DNA of 19,209 nt, from contig CAMPHD010000018.1 in the NCBI GenBank assembly GCA_946885765.1, forward strand, positions 1 to 19,209, written 5' to 3'. Position numbers and translations under genes: made by a program. Shown one piece after another: positions 14,352 to 19,209 of the stretch. Numbering within the stretch: the first letter of the stretch is position 1; the number at the start of each line of letters is the position of its first letter. The DNA is from an uncultured Thalassospira sp. Its GTDB lineage: Bacteria > Pseudomonadota > Alphaproteobacteria > Rhodospirillales_A > Thalassospiraceae. Under the pieces are notes generated by a model. The model made no database searches and was not told the origin of the DNA. It saw nothing but the letters and a program-made list of their open reading frames with translations.

Positions 14352-14676
14352 TACCGCCTCGTAGCGATGAAAGCCATCTGATGATATTAGTCTTTTAGTT
14401 TATGTGCTTACCGATATCGTAACGGAGAAACCACGATCGCAAAACAGCAATCCGTCGCGGTTCCGCTTTAATCCCCGGGTTCCAACCCTGACGAAAGTCG
14501 AATACCCTATTTGTACATGAGACAATTCGTAGGTCTTTTCAAGCAGCCTCGCAGACCAAACATATCGACAGGGGACAACCCTCGTTCGGATAGGGTGTCT
14601 TACATAATTTACTAATCAATAGAGCGCTATTCTGATCGCAAAACAACGAAGACCCTTGCGAGTTCGGGAACAATAA
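14352..14676. other. Divergent intergenic region between two binding-protein genes
   Basis: A 325-base region that should hold promoters for both the minus-strand gene ending its 5' side at 14351 and the plus-strand gene at 14677. It is AT-rich at both ends. I see a 12-base direct repeat GATCGCAAAACA (14435-14446 and 14634-14645) and a TAATAT-like -10 for the minus gene near 14382-14387, but no confident promoter pair. No gene is called; the minus-strand frame entering from 15495 is a shadow of the binding-protein gene. Confidence 0.5.
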
Positions 14677-15624
14677 ATGGGATTGCGGATGAAACTCTGG
14701 CCCGGTGGCGCGGCCATGTCGGGCTTGCTCGGCCTTGTTGCCCTGCCGTTTATACTCGGATCGGCGGGTGCAGCAGGAGCGGATAAAACCGGCACGCTGA
14801 CATGGACCGTACCGCCCTTTCCCCCTGCCTTCATTTCGGAAGATGGCACGCTTTCGGGCTATGCCGCAGATACCCAGAACTGGTTTGCAGAACAGCTTGG
14901 CGATTATGATCACGATGTTCTCGAAGTGCCGCTGGCACGGCTTCTGGCGGAAATGCGCAACGGCAGCAATGAAGCCGGACCTGCCGACGATATCCGGTGC
15001 AGCACCACCCTGATCCCGACCGAGGAGCGGCGCGAATATATCAGCTTTGCCAAAACCATTTTGCTGCATCTGCCGATTTCGGTGGTTATCCGGGCGGCGG
15101 ACACGGCAAAATTCAAGCCGTTCCTTGATGACGAGGATCATATCCGCCTTGGCCCGCTGATCGCGGCGGGTGACATGACCACGGCGGTTCGCATCGGGCG
15201 GTCCTATGGCACGCTGATCGACCGTTTTGTGCAGCGTTATCACAATGCGCCACAGGTCATGACGGTTGCCGATGACGGCAAACTTTTGAAGCTGCTTGAA
15301 CTTGGCCGGATCGACTGGGTGTTTTATTTCCCGTCCGAGGCAGAATATTTCCGCCGTCAGATCACCCCCGATCAAGCAATCAAATCCTTGCCGATCCGGG
15401 GCAATACCGCCCTGTTGGAAGCGACCATCGGGTGCGCCAAAACACCGGCCGGGCAAAAGGCGGTTGCCCGGATCAACCAGATCGTCGATGCCCATCCCGA
15501 AATGCCTTGGACCAATTTTTATGCCGCGTGGCTATCGCCGGGTGATCGTGAATGGTTCATCGCCGCACGCGCACAATATATCGCCCCCAAACAGTTCGAG
15601 GCCCTGCTGATGCCCGGTAAATGA
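14677..15624 (+). CDS. Periplasmic solute-binding-like protein (tandem copy 1)
   Basis: A 315-residue exported protein distantly related to family 3 solute-binding proteins. The hydrophobic signal (about 15-32) ends in Ala-rich sequence with likely cleavage near 33-35. The mature part starts TLTWTVPPFPPAFI. GYAADTQNWFAEQLGDYDHD and EEAR-like TEERREYISFAKTIL follow in the usual first-lobe order. VRIGRSYGTLIDRFVQ starts the second lobe, and LLELGRIDWVFYFPSEAEYF is a strong match to the next gene. I associate this sub-type with an uncharacterised proteobacterial family in which ligands are unknown (TIGR02285-like, from memory). No ABC permease or ATPase is adjacent. GGGAA a few bases before ATG 14677 supports the start; M5 (14689) is an alternative. 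Confidence 0.8.
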   Translation: MGLRMKLWPGGAAMSGLLGLVALPFILGSAGAAGADKTGTLTWTVPPFPPAFISEDGTLSGYAADTQNWFAEQLGDYDHDVLEVPLARLLAEMRNGSNEAGPADDIRCSTTLIPTEERREYISFAKTILLHLPISVVIRAADTAKFKPFLDDEDHIRLGPLIAAGDMTTAVRIGRSYGTLIDRFVQRYHNAPQVMTVADDGKLLKLLELGRIDWVFYFPSEAEYFRRQITPDQAIKSLPIRGNTALLEATIGCAKTPAGQKAVARINQIVDAHPEMPWTNFYAAWLSPGDREWFIAARAQYIAPKQFEALLMPGK

Positions 15625-15700
15625 ACACAAAAGAACATAGCAGGCAGAAATCACCCGATCCCTATCCGAAAGTTATTCACCCCCGACAGCCTCAAAACCG

Positions 15701-15735
15701 GACCAGGTATTGGTCACAAGGTTCATCAAACCTTG
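15701..15735 (+). other. Two adjacent small hairpins
   Basis: GACCA (15701-15705) pairs with TGGTC (15711-15715), then CAAGGTT (15717-15723) pairs with AACCTTG (15729-15735), each over five bases. They sit between the tandem binding-protein genes and have no T tract. They may be part of a leader or a 3' stabiliser. Confidence 0.35.
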
Positions 15736-15758
15736 CAAAATCGAAAGATATTTTGTGT

Positions 15759-15783
15759 ACCGCGCCCATTTCTTGCGGTTTTT
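15759..15783 (+). terminator. Possible terminator of binding-protein copy 1
   Basis: ACCGC (15759-15763) pairs with GCGGT (15775-15779) over 11 bases and runs into five T residues (15779-15783). It lies 135 bases past the stop of the preceding gene. The stem is short, so the call is tentative. Confidence 0.4.
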
Positions 15784-15881
15784 CTATTGTATGACTATTG
15801 ATATCGCACAGCGACCCACCACTTTTGGATAAGTAAAATTGCAACACGGACCGGAAGGCAATCGCCGCCGGGAATTTTGGT

Positions 15882-16823
15882 ATGCGTAAACGACGTTCAA
15901 GTTACATGATGATAGCCGGGATATCGGCGTTTCTCGCTTTTGGCATGCCCGAAGTTGCGGGCGCGCAGGAGCAGCCCCCGGATAATGAGCGTGCGGATGC
16001 CCGGCCCAAACTTGTCTGGGCCGTGGATGCAATTACACCAGGTTTTATCAAGGTTGAAGGACGGGTGAACGGGTATGGTGCGCAGATGCTGGACTGGTTC
16101 ATTGCCCGGATGCCCGAACACGATCATCTGATCGAAATATTGCCACGGCGCAGTGCGTTTGACACCATGCGCATGGCGACCGAAACCGGCGGGACCGGCG
16201 ACACCGTCTGCATCCCCGGTTTACTGCGATCCCCGGAACGGGAACGCGACTTTGCCATGAGCCGCACCGTCGCACCGCTATTGCCGCTTTCGGTGGTGGT
16301 ATCACGCAGTGCGCGCAGCTCCTTCCGGCCTTATATGGCCGGGGATGGCACGATTGATCTTGAAGCGTTGCTTCGCGATACATCCCGCTATACCGCATTG
16401 GCAAAATCGCGGTCCTATGGCCCGCAAATCGACAGCATTCTGGCCCGCGCGATCAACGCGCCCAATGTGCTGCGTACCGACAATCAATCAAGTTTCCTAT
16501 CGATGCTAGAAATGGGGCGGATCGACTGGATGCTGGCCTATCCGGTTGAAATCGAGTTTCGCCGCCGCGCAACAGATGACGCCCCCGATATCGCATCCCT
16601 GCCGATCAGGGGGATGCCGGAACTTTTGGACATCGGGATTGCATGCAGCCGGTCGCAAAACGGCATGGTGGCGGTTGAAAAATTCGATACCATCCTTGCC
16701 GCCCATCCCGATATGCCGTGGCTTGAATATTATGTCGAATATCTTGCCCCCGAAGATCGCGACCGTTTCAGGGAAGCGCTTGAACATTTCAAAAAGTCGC
16801 AAATGCTTCCAGTGGGGCAATAA
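15882..16823 (+). CDS. Periplasmic solute-binding-like protein (tandem copy 2)
   Basis: A 313-residue paralogue of the preceding gene. A basic start (MRKRRSS), a hydrophobic core and likely cleavage AGA/Q at 28-29 form a clear signal peptide. LVWAVDAITPGFI, then NGYGAQMLDWFIARMPEHDH, then SPERERDFAMSRTVAPLLPL mirror the first lobe of copy 1. AKSRSYGPQIDSILARAINAPNV and LEMGRIDWMLAYPVEIEFRRR, SLPIRG and AHPDMPWLEYYVEYLAPEDR mirror the second. The first lobe differs more than the second, suggesting different ligands. The 257-base spacer with its own structures suggests separate expression from copy 1. The start ATG 15882 has GGGAA nine bases upstream. As with copy 1, no transporter partner is present. 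Confidence 0.8.
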   Translation: MRKRRSSYMMIAGISAFLAFGMPEVAGAQEQPPDNERADARPKLVWAVDAITPGFIKVEGRVNGYGAQMLDWFIARMPEHDHLIEILPRRSAFDTMRMATETGGTGDTVCIPGLLRSPERERDFAMSRTVAPLLPLSVVVSRSARSSFRPYMAGDGTIDLEALLRDTSRYTALAKSRSYGPQIDSILARAINAPNVLRTDNQSSFLSMLEMGRIDWMLAYPVEIEFRRRATDDAPDIASLPIRGMPELLDIGIACSRSQNGMVAVEKFDTILAAHPDMPWLEYYVEYLAPEDRDRFREALEHFKKSQMLPVGQ

Positions 16824-16833
16824 GCCGCAAAAC

Positions 16834-16864
16834 AAAACAGGCACCGCTTCAAGCGGTGCCTGTT
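16834..16864. terminator. Bidirectional terminator (31-base perfect palindrome)
   Basis: AAACAGGCACCGCTT (16834-16848) and AAGCGGTGCCTGTTT (16850-16864) are perfect 15-bp inverted repeats around one C. On the minus strand the stem runs into TTTTGTTTTG, a good T tract for the pssA transcript. On the plus strand only GTTT follows. It sits between the convergent stops of the binding-protein gene (16823) and pssA (16894) and can serve both. Confidence 0.88.
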
Positions 16865-16893
16865 TGAAATCATGTATCGGTTGTGACCCGAAA

Positions 16894-17763
16894 TCAGTTC
16901 TGATGAACCCGGTTCAATCCCTCGTCGGGATCGTCATCAGGTTCACCGTCATCGTCTTCTTCATCCGCCCGCTCTTCGTCCTGCTGGTTTTCAACGCCCA
17001 TGCGGCGGTACGAGCGATAGGACAGCGGGAAGGTCGCGAAATAGACCGCGGCAATCACTGAAAGCGTCAGCCACGGCGAAGACACCAGAAACGCCACAGA
17101 CGCCCCGAATGCCAGCATCAGCGGCAATACCCATGCGCGAGGGACTTTGACCTTTTTAAACGAATAGGTCGGCATCCGCGAAACCATCAGACCGGCAATC
17201 AGAACACCGTACGGTGCCACGATATAGGGGCTGTCGAACACGCCACGCCCGAACTGGAAGGTCAGGACAATCGGCCACATCGCCAATGCCGCCGCCGCCG
17301 GGGCCGGGACGCCGGTAAAGAAACGATAGGCCCATGTCGGCAATTCCGGTTCGCCCAGCATCTGGGTATTGAAGCGTGCCAGACGCAGCGCCATGCATAC
17401 CGCAAACAGAAGCGACAATGCCCAGCCGATAGACCCAAATTCATGCAACGACCAGAAATACAGCATCATCGCCGGTGCCACGCCAAAGCAGACAAAGTCT
17501 GACAGGCTATCGAGTTCTGCACCAAAGCGGCTTGACGCGTTCAGCATCCGGGCCAGACGGCCATCAAGGCCATCGATGATCCCGGCGATCAGGATGGCGG
17601 CAACCGCGGCTTCCCAGCGATCCTGCATCGCAAAGCGGATCGAGGTCAGACCGGCACACAGTCCCATCAAGGTCGCCACGTTCGGCGCCAGACGGCTTAG
17701 TGACAAGGCCCTGAACCGCCTTGGCCGTTGGTGGGGGCCATCTTGACGGATGCCGCCTGCCAT
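16894..17763 (-). CDS. pssA: CDP-diacylglycerol-serine O-phosphatidyltransferase
   Basis: Makes phosphatidylserine from CDP-diacylglycerol and serine in the inner membrane. The CDP-alcohol phosphotransferase motif is complete: D64, D67, G68, A71, R72, then G81, D85 and D89 in IIDGLDGRLARML...RFGAELDSLSD. Several membrane segments follow (about 91-110, 112-128, 151-174, 186-200, 210-245). The length, 289 residues, is longer than minimal because of a strongly acidic C-terminal tail (about 260-289, many D and E) that is unusual for the family. It is the multi-pass, type II form. Its ATG overlaps the psd stop by one base (TAATG), so the two are translationally coupled. The next step is done by the upstream-transcribed psd. 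A bidirectional terminator follows. Confidence 0.95.
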   Translation of the reverse strand: MAGGIRQDGPHQRPRRFRALSLSRLAPNVATLMGLCAGLTSIRFAMQDRWEAAVAAILIAGIIDGLDGRLARMLNASSRFGAELDSLSDFVCFGVAPAMMLYFWSLHEFGSIGWALSLLFAVCMALRLARFNTQMLGEPELPTWAYRFFTGVPAPAAAALAMWPIVLTFQFGRGVFDSPYIVAPYGVLIAGLMVSRMPTYSFKKVKVPRAWVLPLMLAFGASVAFLVSSPWLTLSVIAAVYFATFPLSYRSYRRMGVENQQDEERADEEDDDGEPDDDPDEGLNRVHQN

Positions 17764-18452
17764 TAGCGAATCTCCCCGATTGCGGCGTCCTTGCCCTTGA
17801 CCGAGACATCGGCAAGGACGGTTTCACCGGCAATCGTGGTCTGGCCGACGATGACGTTCGGCTCTACCCCTTCGGGCAGATAAACATCAACGCGCGAACC
17901 GAAACGGATCAGGCCGAAACGCTCACCCGCCTTAAGCTGCGAACCACGGCCGACATCACACAGGATACGACGCGCAACAAGACCGGCAATCTGGACAACA
18001 CCGAACTCGCGGCCTTCCTTGTCACGGACCAGAAGGATCTGACGTTCGTTGTTTTCCGAAGCCTTGTCGAGTTCGGCATTGACGAACTTGCCGGGCACAT
18101 AGGCCTCGCCAATGATTTCGCCATTGACCGGGCAACGGTTCACATGGACGTTGAACACATTCATGAAGATCGAAACGCGCGTGCGCGGCGTCTTATCGTC
18201 CAGTTCGAGTTCCTTGGGCAACGGAGCCTTGGAAATCATGCAAACGCGGCCGTCAGCCGGGGAAATGACGAGGTTCTCGTCAACCGGGGTAATACGGTCG
18301 GGATCGCGGAAGAAATAGGCACACCAGAGTGTCAGGATCACACCGATCCAACCCAGCGGTTCGGCAATCACAAACAGAACCACGGTGATCGCGGCAAAAA
18401 TCGCAACGAATTTCCAGCCTTCGGGATTGATCGGCACAAGAACGGATTTCAA
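17763..18452 (-). CDS. psd: Phosphatidylserine decarboxylase proenzyme
   Basis: Converts phosphatidylserine to phosphatidylethanolamine. The proenzyme self-cleaves between Gly and Ser to form a pyruvoyl group. In the frame starting at TTG 18452 (229 residues, normal for the short PSD-A form), the cleavage site is in [15 protein letters not shown], with Ser about residue 186. SPADG near 64-68 and [15 protein letters not shown] near 97-111 carry the conserved Asp and His. One or two hydrophobic segments near 15-48 anchor it. The frame is open to ATG 18530, but those 26 extra residues ([14 protein letters not shown]...) do not resemble the family and have no ribosome site. AGGGAA (complement of 18461-18466) precedes TTG 18452, and the protein then begins [15 protein letters not shown], a typical start. 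The stop overlaps the pssA start. Confidence 0.94.
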   Translation of the reverse strand: MKSVLVPINPEGWKFVAIFAAITVVLFVIAEPLGWIGVILTLWCAYFFRDPDRITPVDENLVISPADGRVCMISKAPLPKELELDDKTPRTRVSIFMNVFNVHVNRCPVNGEIIGEAYVPGKFVNAELDKASENNERQILLVRDKEGREFGVVQIAGLVARRILCDVGRGSQLKAGERFGLIRFGSRVDVYLPEGVEPNVIVGQTTIAGETVLADVSVKGKDAAIGEIR

Positions 18453-18460
18453 AGTCTTTA

Positions 18461-18466
18461 TTCCCT
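18461..18466 (-). promoter_or_regulatory. psd: Ribosome site deciding the psd start
   Basis: AGGGAA on the minus strand (complement of TTCCCT) lies 8 bases before TTG 18452. No comparable sequence precedes ATG 18530, so this site favours the TTG start. Confidence 0.55.
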
Positions 18467-18560
18467 GGTTGCCATGGGTATGGGCATAACAATTCCGGCA
18501 ATGATTACCGGTCGGCAGCGTTACTACCATCTAGTGATGACAAAGGGCAACGCAACCTGC

Positions 18561-18602
18561 AAATAAAAAGGGGCAAAACACCATTACCATGTGTTTTGCC
18601 CC
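18561..18602 (-). terminator. Rho-independent terminator of the LysM gene
   Basis: GGGGCAAAACAC (18570-18581) and GTGTTTTGCCCC (18591-18602) are perfect 12-bp inverted repeats over nine bases. Read on the minus strand, the stem is followed by TTTTTATTT, just after the LysM gene stop at 18619 and before psd. No T run follows on the plus strand. Confidence 0.92.
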
Positions 18603-18618
18603 TCGCAAAGAACAGCAA

Positions 18619-19209
18619 TTACTGCTGGGCGGTTTCGCCGTCTGGAAGCGCAAAGATCTGGCCCGGGTAAATCAGGTCGGGATCGCGGATCTGTTTGCGG
18701 TTCTGGTTATAGATCACCCAGTATTGCAGGCCGTCGCCATAGGTCCGGCGTGCAATGCGCCACAGGCTGTTGCCCGGCTGCACAACATAACGCGAACCCG
18801 GTTCCAGAATCTGATCCGGACGGGCGCGCTCAAACGGCAGTTCGACGCGGGCTGTTACCTTGTCAGACGGATCAAGCTGATCAGCGCGAAGCTGATACTG
18901 ACCCGGTTCAATCGGTTCGCCAATCGTCAAGGCCCAGTTGCCATCTTCCCCGGTCGTTGCACTGCCGACAAACTTGTTATCGAGGTACACCCGGACACTG
19001 GTGTCCTCGTCAGCCTTGCCCGACATGGCAACCCGGCCCTGTTCGTCATAATCGACAACATCGATCGACAGGCGCGGCATTCCAGCAGCAGGCTGTTCCA
19101 CAGTTGCACCGGGCATTTCCGAGCCCTGCGGCATGGCCTCGGCCAGTTCGCGGGCAGTTTCCTCGCTCATCTCTTCGGGGGCCGGTCCCTGCAGGACGGT
19201 GGCCGCACC
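18619..19209 (-). CDS. LysM-domain protein, 5' part outside the window
   Basis: The C-terminal part of a peptidoglycan-binding LysM protein. The frame stays open to the window edge (GAATVLQGPAPEE before the first Met at 19170), so the gene almost certainly starts upstream and is cut here. A beta-rich segment, IDVVDYDEQGRVAMSGKADE ... VYLDNKFVGSATTGEDGNW, resembles an Ig-like or carboxypeptidase-regulatory fold, and is followed by a LysM domain, YVVQPGNSLWRIARRTYGDG then YWVIYNQNRKQIRDPDLIYPG, ending QIFALP. Proteins with this plan usually bind cell-wall glycan in the periplasm; a signal peptide would lie in the missing part. It is followed by its own terminator and then by psd and pssA on the same strand. 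The function of the missing N-terminus cannot be judged. Confidence 0.85.
   Translation of the reverse strand, partial: GAATVLQGPAPEEMSEETARELAEAMPQGSEMPGATVEQPAAGMPRLSIDVVDYDEQGRVAMSGKADEDTSVRVYLDNKFVGSATTGEDGNWALTIGEPIEPGQYQLRADQLDPSDKVTARVELPFERARPDQILEPGSRYVVQPGNSLWRIARRTYGDGLQYWVIYNQNRKQIRDPDLIYPGQIFALPDGETAQQ

Noticed and set aside
14539..15495. Long minus-strand open frame (318 residues)
   Set aside because: It is antisense to the binding-protein gene at 14677-15624, whose signal peptide and paralogue support the plus strand; the minus product resembles nothing.
17721..18566. Plus-strand open frame (281 residues)
   Set aside because: It is the antisense shadow of psd, which has complete catalytic motifs on the minus strand.

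Overview
The window looks like chromosomal DNA of a Gram-negative alphaproteobacterium. GC is moderately high, most genes are compact, and there are Rho-independent terminators, periplasmic signal peptides, an RND efflux pump, and a psd-pssA pair in TAATG overlap. Gene content and protein style suggest a marine Rhodospirillales member such as Thalassospira. This is inference from memory, not a database match.

Layout, left to right. (1) 15-1609, +: periplasmic Cu/Zn superoxide dismutase (sodC), then a class I SAM-dependent methyltransferase behind an AT-rich leader. (2) 1694-3821, +: the preQ0 (7-deazaguanine) genes queC, queD and queE. A candidate preQ1-I riboswitch lies just before queC, an inverted pair of REP-like palindromes lies between queC and queD, and queD and queE overlap by ATGA. 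(3) 3822-4505: a 333-base gap with hairpins and a palindrome, then a small uncharacterised protein gene that meets the next gene tail to tail with a 4-base stop overlap. (4) 4502-7941, -: two tandem paralogous regulators with seven predicted membrane segments and a C-terminal AraC-type DNA-binding domain, followed by an isoprenylcysteine-methyltransferase-like membrane enzyme whose start codon abuts a 9-bp hairpin. (5) 7942-8284: divergent control region with a perfect 22-bp inverted repeat, the likely operator of the next gene. (6) 8285-13388, +: PadR-type regulator, RND adaptor (HlyD type) and RND permease, a probable self-regulated efflux operon ending in a strong terminator. (7) 13530-16823: three orphan periplasmic solute-binding-like proteins, one on - and two tandem paralogues on +, with no ABC permease or ATPase nearby. 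(8) 16894-18530, -: pssA and psd, making phosphatidylserine and then phosphatidylethanolamine. (9) 18619-19209, -: 3' part of a LysM protein, cut by the window edge.

How the genes work together: queC-queD-queE supply three of the steps from GTP to preQ0, and the riboswitch would provide end-product feedback. padR, the adaptor and the permease form an efflux unit without its own outer-membrane channel gene here. psd and pssA are consecutive membrane-lipid steps. The AraC pair plus the membrane methyltransferase is the least explained block: two membrane-tethered one-component regulators with shared leader motifs and an unknown signal.

No mobile element, CRISPR array, tRNA or rRNA was seen.
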